NCBI GenBank assembly: GCA_010015805.1
Contig: ML978139.1
Span: 432,426-496,425 of the forward strand
Reading direction: 5' to 3'
DNA: 64,000 nucleotides
Source of the DNA: Rhizodiscina lignyota
Lineage: Eukaryota > Ascomycota > Dothideomycetes > Aulographales > Rhizodiscinaceae
Under the pieces are notes generated by a model. That model was not told where the DNA came from, ran no database searches, and saw only the letters and a program-made list of their open reading frames with translations. Each line of letters starts with the position of its first letter. The first letter of the stretch is position 1. The translations under genes were made by a program, and so were the position numbers. This document shows positions 36,330-48,075 of the stretch, piece by piece.

Positions 36330-37040
36330 TGGATACCGGTCATCGATTGTCGTGTATCTGAATTTAAACATCTCCATTTGCGGGACTCTCCGTTACCGCC
36401 AAGATAATGACTTGGACTGTCCATAATCATGGGGATATACAAGAACTATTATGAACATCCCAGTTATGTAAAAGAACGCTCGTGCGAGCTTGAACGCGAG
36501 CGACTTCTTTGGTCTCTGTTCTGCCCTCCGCTCCGCCTCCGCCTCTCCGCCTCTCCGCCAGCGGCCAAGGCGCTATTCAAGCGAAGCAAAGGATCGACAT
36601 CCCAAGCTAAAGGAACATGATGATTTTGTTCGAAGCTGTCGTGCTCTGTCTTGAGACTTCAAGACTTGGGATGGCTATATCGTTTTGTCATAACCTCGAT
36701 GCGACTCATGATCGTTTCCTCACTATGCTACCTGGCAAGACCTTGAGTTGGCTTTTGCAATTGCTAATCTTTCATTTCTCACGAAGCCATAACAGGCAAG
36801 TTTCTCGTGCACAGGCGACGACAACCGTAACGACATGATCGTTTTCCTGCCATTAGGAGCAACCATGCTCAATATTTGCAGATGTTTGACACACTCCTCT
36901 AGTTCCCCTCCCTCGTCGACGGCCCACCACATATTCTATTCCTCTCCCTCACTTGACGAAGACAAAGACGCCAATGTAACTCCATAACTCCAGTATATCC
37001 ATTATCGGACAACTGTATCCCACCTCTATCAGCCTCCCGC
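36330..37040. other. Intergenic region with CTCCGCC microsatellite
   Basis: A short C/T/G-rich repeat (CTCCGCCTC units) lies at about 36525-36562. No gene is supported. Confidence 0.35.
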
Positions 37041-37670
37041 TCATCGGTACACAACAACGTGGAAAACGATGTAGCAGAAAACAAAACCAATCAGTACAAT
37101 TGGTCCAAGGAAGATGGCGAGAAGCGCAATTTCTGCACCTGGAACAGTCGATTTAACCGCGCGAGCCATTGTTGCGATGCTCTCCTCAGCGGGTGCACGA
37201 AGCTCGTCGTCATACGGAGCGAAGGGCCGGACGTAGATAACTCCCGAATGTGGAATCGTCGCAACCTTGAAGAAGTCGCATCGGTCGGCCTCGAGTACGA
37301 TCTGCGGACGCGCGAAGCCTGCCTTCTCCAACTTCTTTCTCACGTCTGAGAGATACTGGACGCACCAATCTGATGCGATGATAACCGATGCGTTTCGACT
37401 GGGCTCGATGACCCTGAAGCTGCACCACTCGCTGATATCAAAGTCACACAATGTTTCGCCCTTATATCCGAGTTGTTCAAGTCGCGTGTAGGTGGCGTTT
37501 GATGGTGTGATGGCATATTCTTGCGCTAAATGGTGCTTGTTGTTGTTCTTATGTTCATTACTTGAACTGTCTGCTGCAACGGCTGCTGCGGGTGCGGCGG
37601 CTGCGACAGCTCCACCAGCGACGACAAATGCTGGTTGGATGACGGCGAAGGCAAGCAGAAAGAGCTTCAT
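37041..37670 (-). CDS. Secreted or single-pass membrane protein of unknown function
   Basis: The protein has 209 aa from the ATG at 37670. A signal peptide (MKLFLLAFAVIQPAFVVAGG) precedes an Ala-rich stretch, then a compact Cys-containing domain with four to five cysteines (LCDFDISEWCSF, ASDWCVQYLS, EADRCDFF). A C-terminal hydrophobic helix follows (AEIALLAIFLGPIVLIGFVF and on), ending HVVVYR. The layout is that of a type-I membrane protein with a small lumenal domain. No family is recognised. Confidence 0.6.
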   Translation of the reverse strand: MKLFLLAFAVIQPAFVVAGGAVAAAAPAAAVAADSSSNEHKNNNKHHLAQEYAITPSNATYTRLEQLGYKGETLCDFDISEWCSFRVIEPSRNASVIIASDWCVQYLSDVRKKLEKAGFARPQIVLEADRCDFFKVATIPHSGVIYVRPFAPYDDELRAPAEESIATMARAVKSTVPGAEIALLAIFLGPIVLIGFVFCYIVFHVVVYR

Positions 37671-39563
37671 AATGATGATCGAGGCCTTAACCGTGGGAGG
37701 CGAATATGACGCTGAGATGCAGAATTTCAAGCAGAGGGTGAACTTGTATATTTCCTGCACTCTACAGGGTATGCCTCGTGGAAGCCTCCTAAGCCTCCTA
37801 CGCCTCTACCTTCGTTTACTTCGCCGTAATGCTAATGTGTCTTGATGTGTTTGTCAGTGTTGATCTCTACGCATTTTCATTCGCCGTGGCCGTTGAATAC
37901 TCCGCGCAGCCTACCAACCAACACGGCTGTGATGCATTTGCGGCTACTTCAATGAACGCCTCACTGCGGGGCTTACATACACAATGAAGCCAGAAACCAC
38001 ATTGCGCTTCATTCACTTTTGTGTATGTGCTGTGGTCAAGGCTGCATTTCATTCGAGTGCTTCTTCGGAAAAGGAACTGTCATGGTTTTTAACGGTGGCA
38101 TGCTTGGATCCAAACAGAAACTTTCGCGGTATCAGGCACTGGACTTTCCTGTTACAGGCTCGAAACACGCAAATCATCAGCGCATTAACAAAATAATATT
38201 ACCAAAAATGCAACTAACGAAAGTACTTCGATACCACCGTCGCGGCTACTGGGCGCAGACCCAAGCCGCCATCGAAACGTTGCACGTGTAATTGCCACTG
38301 TTGCTATGTATGTGCCGGCGCGACATTAGAGTGCCACATGGACGGCGATGCAGCTAAGTCCTACCTCTACTCAGGTTAGCGTTGAGTAATTCGCTGAGGC
38401 CGTTATTGAGGAATGTTGGTCGCGAAGAGGTGGAGGCCGGAGAAGATGGTTTGTGAAAGTACACCTTGAAAGAAATCAGGCCGAGGATTGGATCAAATCC
38501 TTCGCCAGGAAATGTGCTATATTTTATTTTAGCATATCTCCAAGAATAATATCTTCAGCTGTCAAGAGCTGTTCGAGTACGTCGTCGCATTGTACCCATC
38601 ATTGTGAGATTACTGGCATGAATGAGCAGGTCGGCTTTGGGAAGCGCTTACGGAATCCTTTGACTTTCGAGGTCTGAGATGCAGAGGGTGCGAGTTTGGA
38701 CTTCTGATGAAACTAGAATATCATATTCGAATCTCTTCCGTAAGAGATAGAAGAATTGCTAAATAATCGGGGATTCTCCCCCCGACTTCCGAAGTCCTTC
38801 GGCTCCAGCTGGACATCTCTTCCCTTTTTGAGGCTCATGACCACGTATCAAATGGAGACCGCTGCTAGTATCCTCTCTAGTCAAGTATCCCGTGTATCGC
38901 TCGCGTCATTTAGGCATAAAGACAAACAAGATGTCTGGTGATGCAACGAGCGACAAAGCCGATCAATCACTGCTAAAGGAGTTGAAAGCCTTCGCTCATG
39001 CTGCCGCATTTTGACAAGACGCGGTAAGCCAATGAGGTTCGATCGGAGTCTCTCTTACTTTTTGCAAGCAATGGGACTATCTTGCTGCCTCATATCTGGA
39101 GTACGGCCTTCTTGTCTCTACGCCTGCGAGTGTGCCACATAAAGGGAACTGTCGATGGCACCGCCGTACCACTCACTGGCAGCAGAAGCCAACAAACAAA
39201 CAATTGCAGGCAGGATAACTGGATCCAAGCCAATATGGAACTACAGAACGATGTACACCTGCGTAGACAATTCCCCCAAGCCCGGCCCGCTACCGGCTTG
39301 CATGTCGTTCTCCACCACCTTTTAAATCCCTTGATTCCTTCTTCCAGCCCCCCACAATCCGTCTGAAGCATTTAGTGTCATCACGAAAGATACGCCTCGT
39401 CCATTTGCATCCAATTCTGCTCAGGAATTTCCCAATTGGCATTTAGAGGTCAACTATTTAACTGCAGGGGCTGGAGCTGTTCAGTTCTGCTTGCAAGCAA
39501 GGCTCACGCATTTCTCCGTCGCATTAAGAGCAGTAAAATAATCAATAGGACGCTTCCTCTGAA
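37671..39563. other. Intergenic region, no convincing gene
   Basis: About 1.9 kb. Short frames exist on both strands without motifs. Confidence 0.35.
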
Positions 39564-40532
39564 ATGACGGAAACTGCGGCAGCTTCCACGTCGTTCTCGC
39601 CGGAAAAGACATTCAAGTCATACACACGCGAGCAAGGCGAGGCCTATGCGCAGAGCCGACGCGGCTACCATCCCAAGCTATATGAAACCATTGTCGATTA
39701 TCACACATCCCACGGTGGCAAACTAGACACTCTTCTTGATGTCGGCTGCGGTCCAGGAATCTCAGTCCGAGAATTTGCACCGCGCTTCGCTCACGCCATT
39801 GGGCTTGATGGATCGGAAGGAATGATCGGTACGGCTCGTTCCATTGGTGGTGCCACATCAACATCCGAATCCATTCGTTTTGAAGTGTCTCCTGCTGAAG
39901 AACTTGGATCTCAAGTATCACCGCCCATTCCAGACTCCAGTGTCGACGTCATAACCTCCGCGACTGCTGCGCACTGGTTCAACATGTCGGAATTCTGGCC
40001 ACGAGCCGCAAAGATCCTGAAACCGGGCGGTACCGTTGCATTATGGACAACAAGCAGCAGAATCTTCGTGCATCCGTCGACGCCAAACCATGAATTAATC
40101 CAAGCCTCTATATACGAGCACCTTGAACGGCAGCTTGCCCCTTACGTTGAGCCTGGCAATATGCTGGCCCGGAATCTATATGTTGACCTCAAGCTCCCTT
40201 GGACACTCGAACAGACGGTACCTGGATTTGATCAGAGCACATTCGTCCGAAGGGAATGGAATCGCAGTGGAGCAAACGCGGCAGATGATGAATTTCTAAT
40301 GAGCCAATACACATTGAAGCTGGAAGCACTCGAGAAAGTGCTCGGGACCGCAAGTTGGGTGACACGGTGGCGCGAGGCACATCCAGATGCCGCTGGTACA
40401 GAGAGTGATGTGCTGAGGATGATGAGGACAGAGACTGAGCGGCTGTTGCACGAGGCTGGCGTGGAAGAGGGAAATGAAGTGATAACGGGTGGTAGAGCTG
40501 GTGTATTGCTGATGCTGCAGAAGAAGGCGTAA
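39564..40532 (+). CDS. Class-I SAM-dependent methyltransferase (trans-aconitate methyltransferase-like)
   Basis: The single-exon protein has 322 aa. Motif I LLDVGCGPG is at residues 57-65, followed by AIGLDGSEGMI (acidic loop), then DVITSATAAHWFN (motif IV/post) and LKPGGTVALWT (motif VI). The order and the AAHWF phrase match fungal TMT1-like small-molecule methyltransferases. The protein is cytosolic with no leader. The natural acceptor is unknown; trans-aconitate or a related carboxylate is the family default. Confidence 0.85.
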   Translation: MTETAAASTSFSPEKTFKSYTREQGEAYAQSRRGYHPKLYETIVDYHTSHGGKLDTLLDVGCGPGISVREFAPRFAHAIGLDGSEGMIGTARSIGGATSTSESIRFEVSPAEELGSQVSPPIPDSSVDVITSATAAHWFNMSEFWPRAAKILKPGGTVALWTTSSRIFVHPSTPNHELIQASIYEHLERQLAPYVEPGNMLARNLYVDLKLPWTLEQTVPGFDQSTFVRREWNRSGANAADDEFLMSQYTLKLEALEKVLGTASWVTRWREAHPDAAGTESDVLRMMRTETERLLHEAGVEEGNEVITGGRAGVLLMLQKKA

Positions 40533-42065
40533 AATCTTTCTGCGGAGTGAAGAAAGTCAAGAAAGGAACAATAGCAATGAAAAGTCAGCCTGCTCATTGA
40601 AACGACCGTATAGCTTTGTGATGAAAGCGTGATTTCAGCTGACCCATTGCACAGATGCGAGCGTATGGACTGTAGTTAACGAATCTGGGATTTTTTATAT
40701 ATAATGCTTATCGAAACTCTCTGGTCGGTGACGAGTCAATACTTACTTAGAAATGGGATTGTTTGATCATACACTTTCGCGCAAACTTTTTGGAGCTTAT
40801 TGATTGACAAAATGCTACTTCAATACAGGCCCAGATCCCAAGAGTCAATGATGCCCATAGCTTCTGTTGCACAACTGGCACCAGTGGAGACCATCAAACA
40901 GCAGCATCCCGACACGCATCAATTCGTTTAATAATCTCGTATAAAGTATCCTCTAACGCCAGACTTCAGATGGGATCATATGAGAAGAGCAATGATGCTA
41001 TCGCAACGAGCGATGCCAATCATAGAATCAGCGAGACTGTATCGAGAATCTTGACTTGAAATTAGAAGTGCATCCTTCAACGGTTTCAGACAGATGAAAT
41101 GTAATGCATGCTGAGAGAGACTTCTCAAATATGACCATTCTGGCTTGCAACACTGCAATTACTTCACTGAATGTTCCAAGGAGGTACTAACGATGAAAAA
41201 TTGGGAAACAGTCACAAGAACAAAGTGCTGTGATTTGGGAGAAGGACGAGAACAACAGACCTGCTCACGTTTCTGACCTCCATTGCAACAGGAACGAAGT
41301 ATCGATGTATTCCCACAAATCATTCACCTCCGAGGCATCAATGCCTCAAAAGTCACCTCGAGTTATTGTGGTATTCGCAGCCTGGTGCTCTCTACCGCGA
41401 GCACTGAAATAACTAACCATCTCTTCGTTTATTTCATGCTCACTTTCTCATTCTCGATGTTATCACGACTCAATGCTGACATAGATCAATTGAAATGCAG
41501 AATGACGCGTCCCTTGCTGTGCCCTTCTTTTCACATAATTCTCGCGGCGATCTTATGCCCTGAATGCAGGCTGCAAGGCAGACTTCGTATTCACCAACGG
41601 TTGCATCGATCCGGCTAGAGTCCTGACTCCCAGCCAATTCCCTGCGACCCCTGAATATGAATATACAAAAGCTTGATCAATTGCCTGGACACACTAAAAG
41701 GCGTCGGTCAGCCTTTGGCTCACGAACAGATCACGCTAGACCGAGAAGGGTTCCATTCCTCCACAGCACAGCAAGCCCCGCATATACAACCATGAAGTCG
41801 AAATGAAGGAATCAGACGAAGGCTTCTTCTTGCAAGCCATATTCTGGAAATGAGCGTGGGAGGCATCGTTTGCGAAAGGCAGTTTTCAAAATGAGTGATT
41901 TCGGCGTAGACGACGCGGAGGATAAATTGATAGCAAGAGCGAGCATTTTCTATTCTCGAGACTCAAGGCGAATATCTTCCGACTTGCGACTCAACTTTCC
42001 TCTAATTTGCTCTACGTCAATCTCTCAATTTTCCCTCGTTCGGTTCCTCACTCACCTGTTCCGCA
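40533..42065. other. Intergenic region, no convincing gene
   Basis: About 1.5 kb without supported features. Confidence 0.35.
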
Positions 42066-43915
42066 ATGTTGTTCTTTGAGATTCTCTCCTCTCTGTCCCT
42101 GTGGCCTTTCGCAAAAGCCACCGCACAGACTTGCAAAGCTGTTCCCGGAACTGCTTTATGGCCATCTGCAGCTGCCTGGACATCTCTGAACCGCACACTC
42201 TCCGGTGCCCTCATCAAGTCAATCCCACCAGGCGGCGTCTGTCATCCAGGCTGGCCGAACTACAACCGGAATTCCTCATGCGCCGAGGTACAAAAGCTCT
42301 GGCTGACCTCTTGGGCCTTCCACTCAGATGACCCTGTAGGCAATGGGTACAACAACTGGAACAACGACAGCTGCTTGCCCAGTCCACTGGTTCCATGCAC
42401 CGACCTTGGATATCCAGTCTATGTTGTCAACGCAACGAAGTCGGAACATGTCCAAGCAGGAGTCAACTTTGCCCGTGACCACAATGTCCGACTCATCGTC
42501 AAGACTTCTGGTCATGACTTCCGCGGCCGCTCAGTAGCTCCATATTCCTTGTCAATCTGGACACACAATCTTCTTGGTCTGTCGTACCATGCGAAATTCG
42601 AACCTTCCGGCGGCAGATGTGACTGCGGAGACAACTGGCTGTCAGCGTACAATGGACCTGCAATCAAAATGGCCGCTGGCGAAAATCACGGGGCCGCGTT
42701 CGACTTTGCAAACAAGCACGGCCTCATGATTCATGTCGCCGGTGCTCGTACTGTCGGCCTCGGTGGTTACATCACAGGCGGCGGACATTCTTTGATCAGT
42801 TTCCAGAAAGGTCTCGCAGCTGACAGCATCTTGGAACTCACTGTTGTCCTTCCTTCAGGAGATATTGTCACTGCCAACGCATGCAAGAACCCCGATCTCT
42901 TCTGGGCACTTCGTGGCGGCGGTGGATCAACCGTCGGAGTCGTGCTCGACTTCACAACAAGAGCATGGCAGTCCGAATCCGTAGCAGATTATGCCTTTGG
43001 CTTTGGCAGCCCGACCTTCAACGACGATCGATTCTGGGAAGCAATGGGGTACATGGCCGGACTATTTCCGTCGCTCATTGAGGCCGGCATCATGACGTAC
43101 AGCAACATCTACCCAGCTAATGGGACTACATCACCTACCTTGTTGAACGCCAACATGCAGGCACCAAACATGAGTGCAGCTCGGATGGGTGCGATTCTTG
43201 AACCCATCGCAAAGTATATCAATGCGACATTTGCGCCAGACGTCATTGCCGAGATCTTTCCTGGTGGAGAGAAGGCTTCATACTATGAATGGTGGCAGGC
43301 GAACCAAGACACTACAACACCAGTCGGGGTCGATGCCGTCATCTCGTCTCGTCTGTTGGACGCCAAAGCGCTGAAGAGCCCCCAGTTCAAGACTCTTGCC
43401 AGAAAAGCCATGGGTGGCGGCGGGATCCAGATCAATGTTGTCGGTGGACCAGGCACTCATGCCTTCCCGAGTGATTGGAATGCTGTAACCCCAGCATGGA
43501 GGACAAGCTATGCGCATACACGTACGTTTATCTAATCAAGAACAACCTGAATTGCATTAACGAGATTCACAGTCACTGGCGTGTACGTACCTCCTTACGA
43601 TCCCGCAGAAGATGCGGCACAAATCTTCAACATAACGTACAATTTGAGCGCTGCTTTGCGTGAGCTTGCGCCAGATACTGGTTCTTACCTCAACGAAGTA
43701 AGACCATTCCAGGAATCCCAATTACATCGCTGCTAATGCTGACCGCACAGGCAAACTCATACGAACCCGACTTCCAGGACGCATTTTGGGGATCAAACTA
43801 CCCTCGTCTCCTCGAAATCAAGCGCAAAGTCGATCCTGGTGATGTTTTCTGGTGCCTTGGTTGTGCGGGAAGTGAGCGCTGGCAAGCGATTGGTGAAAAG
43901 CTGTGTCGAGTGTGA
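42066..43915 (+). CDS. Secreted FAD-linked oxidoreductase (berberine-bridge enzyme type)
   Basis: The model is join(42066..43521, 43573..43697, 43751..43915), 581 aa. The leader is MLFFEILSSLSLWPFAKATA. The FAD_binding_4 (PCMH) domain contains IVKTSGHDFRGRS with H150, the usual site of covalent 8-alpha-histidyl FAD, then GLGGYITGGGHSLIS and FWALRGGGGSTVGVVL. The BBE C-terminal domain is split over exons 2-3 and includes YPRLLEIKRKVDPGDVFWC. No second Cys flavin link is seen in the GGY.TGGGH region, so FAD is probably mono-covalent. Such enzymes oxidise sugars or alkaloid-like compounds outside the cell. Confidence 0.92.
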
Positions 43916-44560
43916 GGTGGAGTCTTCACATCAGTTCATCACCATGATAACCGCTGATACCATGGATCTTTCAGACTTTGTGTTAATTCTTGGAGATTTC
44001 GGAAACGCACCCAACATACTCGAACTGTCCAACAATAAGGTAGTCACTAAATACTGCGAATTCGAAGAGAGTAGATCTATCCCTCGCAACCATCGTGGCC
44101 GACCCCCTAAACGCGCGTTGCTAGAAGTGAAAGCCGAGGACAGTCCGTCCAGACGATTGCGCAGGGCTTCCCTTCAACTACAACCGGAGGAACCCATATA
44201 TTTGTACGATTGAGTAAACGACTATTCACATTTCTAATTTTAAGTCTTGAGCAGCATTCTTACTTTGGGTTGAAGTTGAAGTCCTTCATATGCGACTCGA
44301 GAGGTTGGCCCGGAAGAGAAGCCAATTGAAGGACGCTAATCTATTCCAACCGCTTTAATGCACTCCAATCTCGTCCGCTCTTCAAATTTTGCTTGCATTG
44401 TTATGCTCATTCCGAATGTCAGACGCTCCAAGTCGATCGCAGAGGTCGCACATAATTAAATTCTTTTCAATGGTCTTAAAGCTTCTCTATCTCTAGAGCC
44501 CATCATATTATCAGTACTAAATTACTTGAATTTGCTCTCGGGGGGGATTGAACTAGTTAC
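43916..44560. other. Intergenic region with a possible small frame
   Basis: A plus-strand frame (ATG near 43961 to 44213) encodes a basic HRGRPPKRA stretch that looks like an AT-hook. It overlaps the 3' flank of the oxidase and has no further support. Confidence 0.25.
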
Positions 44561-45562
44561 CTAGACGATTGTAATGGTCCTTGTGCTTCCAAGTCCTGCG
44601 GATCGAACGTCTACACGCTCGCCATACCAGCAGCAGACGCCGATGCGCTTGAATTCACCATCGGCATGTCCTGTTGGAACAAGGCAAAGACAGTACTGGT
44701 TGTGAATGCGATCATCCTTATAACTCGTGCCAATGAGAAAACAAGCAAAGGTGTCTGGAACTGCCTCGTCTGTGTCAGGGTACCAGGGCTCCCAGGGCTC
44801 CCGGAAGTCTTTCTCTTTGGGGATGACTGAGCCCAGCCTTTCCCACTCTGTATATTGTTTATCTGCGTCGACTTCATCTCGACTGGAACTGCCGTCTATG
44901 TTCTCGCCTTCTGGGCTTGCGGACGGTGGGGGTGGCCCAGGAGTCAAGAATAGCCGCTTTCCATGATGAGAGATTGAAGTTGACCGGGATGAATCAGTTA
45001 CCAAAGGACTTGCGGGATCGACAGATCTGATGTTTGACTTTATGCTCCATCTTGCGAGGGCATCCTGCCTGAACTCCTCGGTCCTTTGTCTTTTCCTTGA
45101 GACGTTCGGGCTGGAACCATGATGCTCTATCAACTCATTCTGCAGGCTCTGAACAAGCTCAGAAAAACGGGGAAGCGCGGTGTGGCTCTGCTGTTGAGGT
45201 TTGGGTGCCGCCTCCGTCTCTGCATTGTTTTCCGTCTGCCATCGCTCGCCACCTTTCAACTCTCCTTCTCGAGTTCCTGATTTTCTGGCCTCTTCCACCG
45301 TGATGTAAGCATCCGGACCTCTACACTCTCTTAGTTTCTAGGAAGGAATTAGCAGGATGAGATCATGAGGTTCGGAGAGACCTACCCTGGGACGAACTGG
45401 TGGGTTGTCTGCACTGCGGTAGAACCATGCATCGCCGTTACTATCGCTTATAAGAATAGTGACGAAAACACCGAAGCTTCGATGTACCTCGTTGCCCTTT
45501 TTGAATAGAGTGGGCACGCGTTGGTCGAAATTCTTATCGAGGCCGTCGAACTTTTTAGTCAT
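44561..45562 (-). CDS. Hypothetical protein with tail as in HET-related proteins
   Basis: The model is complement(join(44561..45337, 45386..45562)), 317 aa, with a 48-nt intron. The first 60 residues look folded (VFVTILISDSNGDAWFYR). The middle is hydrophilic with a basic SRKRQRTEE. The C-terminal 70 residues (CFLIGTSYKDDRIHNQYCLC, then EFKRIGVCCWYG) resemble the terminal segment found after HET or ankyrin regions in many fungal proteins, but no HET core is present. The function is unknown. Splicing was chosen because both exons stay open only this way. Confidence 0.6.
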
Positions 45563-46237
45563 TGTACCGTTGCTTAGAGTTTTGAGGACTACAGGTCATG
45601 AGTTCCGGATGTTCGAATTGTGAAAACTCTACCATTTTATTTCATCCGCCGACGAGGAGTGTTGTGTAGATCCCATTCGGGATCCATCCTCATTATCCAG
45701 GTCATCCTGCGATCCGACGAAGCTTGCGTGCCCATTTGGGCTGCGATCGCCCAGTATTCGCGGTGGTGGACATCTTCTCAGTCATAGAGTCTTCACTTAC
45801 AGTACCGCGAATTGCAAAACCTCCTTCACGTTTTGCGCACTCTTCTCTTCTTTCATCCCCTGTCGAACAAGGAACCCCTTGTGTCATCTGTATTATATTG
45901 TATTAAAATATGCACCAGTCCTAAATAGTTTGCCAACCCTAATCCATCCAAACAGTGCGCCCCGTGCAATCAAAGGCAGCGCTGGGCGTTTGGTCGAGAC
46001 GCTAAGATGCGGGGTCCAGCTTCGACCTGTCGAATTCCCAACATCCTCTCCTATCATTTTTGAGGTCACATCCCAATATCTCCGTCTTCTCATAAATTTG
46101 ATTGAGGGAGAGCGGGTATGCGAACCGGATCCAACCCTTTGGCGATGAAATCTTACGATTCGCTGAAAATGAGCCAGATCCCATCTTCGGTGCTTAAGGA
46201 ACACTTGTACGAGCTCTGATGACTGAAGGCGAGAACG
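45563..46237. promoter_or_regulatory. Divergent promoter region
   Basis: It lies between the starts of the hypothetical protein (minus) and the deaminase-like gene (plus). No gene is seen. Confidence 0.3.
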
Positions 46238-47844
46238 ATGGCTATCATTGAAATTACCGGAAATGTTCAGAGTCGCTTTATTCAGGCTGCGGTTCTCCTT
46301 CACTTGCTCGACCCAGTCCGTGGCGAGCCAACGACGCATGGCCTCGATCGAGACTTGAACGAATTCGAACTGAACCGAGAGCGTCTTCTTAAACGGAAGT
46401 TTCTCGACTCTTTTGCGCTTATCTGCGCAACGAAGAAAGACGGCGATACCGTATCGGCGGCTTCTTTAGAGGAGGGGCTTCCAGAGGGGACGGTCATTCG
46501 CGTCGCGAGCAATCACGGGGTCACAAAGGCTACCCTATGTGGGCTACAGGAACTGGTGTCTATCCTAAACGCTGTTGCCAGTGGCGGTGAGCAACACCAT
46601 CGAGATAACCAAACTTACTGCTTATAGTAGCTTCATGTCGCAGAGTGCATCGCGTCCCATAAGGAGTCGGAGGTCCCAGCACGGATCATCAGTCTAGATA
46701 TTGCCAGAATACGGTACTATCTAAAGGAACTCCGCAGCGTCAGCGACAACGTGAAAGAGGCCATCGGACGCTTCAAGTCGGGAACTGCGTATCTCCAAAC
46801 TGATCATTCTCGCTCCGTAAACTTCACTGAATGGATCGCACACGTCTTTGAGATAAGAGACTTGGCTCCGGATCTTGCTCCTAACAGTCTTATCGACCAC
46901 ATTTGGTGGGCTCTGGAAGCTCGGCGAACTTACCTGGAGTGCTTGAAGGCTGCATTCTCTACCAAGGGCCAGGCGTTCCCTCGATGGGTCTACCTATTCT
47001 CAAGCTTGGACGATATGCGGTCGCCTCTATGGCCTTACTCCGGCTTGCTTCCGAGTTTCCGTCTCTATTCAGCCCAATGCTTGTAGAACCTGCAATCGCT
47101 CCTCAAAAAGTCCAGTTCACAATCACGAAACAGGAGATGCCCCTGACGAGTGTGCTTCGAAGACTTGTCACGAGTAGTCAAGTAGACGATTACATTTCCC
47201 GGCTAGCTCGTGTCTGGGGTGTTGTGGACGCAGAGGTCCATTTCCGAGAGGCTTGTGCTTTAAGCCTATCTGTTCATGCCGAAATGCAGCTTCTCAACTT
47301 CTACGACCATAATCCCGGGAGAAGACCGGCATTCCGCTTTATTGGGGTGAGCAAGAAATCCTGTTTTCTCTGCCAGCGGTTTCTTGTAAACCATCCACAA
47401 GCTTTCGGCGTTTCGTCTTGCCACCAGAAGCTTTATCTCCCTTGGAGGCCTCCGCCCGCAGCCAATGCCACCATCTACAGACAGTACAAGAGTATTACAA
47501 CTGACCTTAGTAAAGATATGGAGGCGGCAGCGAAGCAGGAGTTGCAAAATCGTCTCGGTCTCCGCCGGCCTGTTCCTCCTGACTCAACTGCTGGTGTGTC
47601 TCTCTCTGGTTTGTCGGGAGAATTTGTGGTGGGGGAAACTCTATACGCGACGTCATCGCTCTCGCCGATTGACGTGGTGGACCTCACATCGCCAGATGAG
47701 GAACTGTCCCAGTCCTCGTTTAACATCTCTCCTGTCGGCGACGCATTCTCAATTGCTAAAATGGTATTCCATGTGATGCGCCCTGGCGAGACTCAGAGGC
47801 AAGACATTATCGCTATACGCGATATACTCTTAGGGGAAAACTGA
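46238..47844 (+). pseudogene. OTT_1508-like deaminase-family gene, frameshifted
   Basis: Three coding blocks follow in order: 46238 to about 46573, about 46631 to 46995, and about 46996 to 47844. The last holds the deaminase-like active site: SVHAEMQLLNF (His-Ala-Glu) and KKSCFLCQRFL (Cys-x2-Cys). This is the zinc pattern of the OTT_1508-like family, common in fungi and related by fold to nucleic-acid deaminases. Block 1 to block 2 needs an intron whose only in-frame donor is weak (GTTGCC at 46574). The canonical GTGAGC at 46585 would throw the frame. Between block 2 and block 3 (near 46992-46998) the frame changes by one base with no room for an intron. It is either a recent pseudogene or a sequence error. 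The biochemical role is unknown. Confidence 0.65.
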
Positions 47845-47956
47845 CCTCACTAAGGTCCATTTCGGCTTTCGAACCTGAGTATACAAGGATTTAAAACTGA
47901 GCAGTGACTAAGTAACCTGAGCTTGTAGCTATGCAAGCCTGAGCAAGCCAAGTATT

Positions 47957-47994
47957 GGCCCGAATCTGGGACAGCAGACGTCCTAGATTCGGCC
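47957..47994. repeat. Imperfect inverted repeat (hairpin)
   Basis: GGCCCGAATCTGGGAC is followed, after a short loop, by GTCCTAGATTCGGCC, an almost perfect reverse complement (one mismatch and one extra base). It starts 113 bp after the deaminase stop codon. Confidence 0.6.
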
Positions 47995-48007
47995 TACTCC
48001 CCTGTTT

Positions 48008-48075
48008 AGTAGCCTAGTTCTTAACGTGTAGCCCAGTTTCTGGCACCAAGTAGCCCAGATTTAGGCCCTTAGGCG
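48008..48075 (+). repeat. Short tandem repeats starting TAGCC
   Basis: Three degenerate units of about 22 bp begin TAGCCTAGTTC, TAGCCCAGTTTC and TAGCCCAGATTT. Confidence 0.45.

Noticed and set aside
44530-44580. Minus-strand T-loop-like AGTTCAATCCCCCC
   Set aside because: The upstream half overlaps coding sequence and cannot fold into a tRNA cloverleaf.
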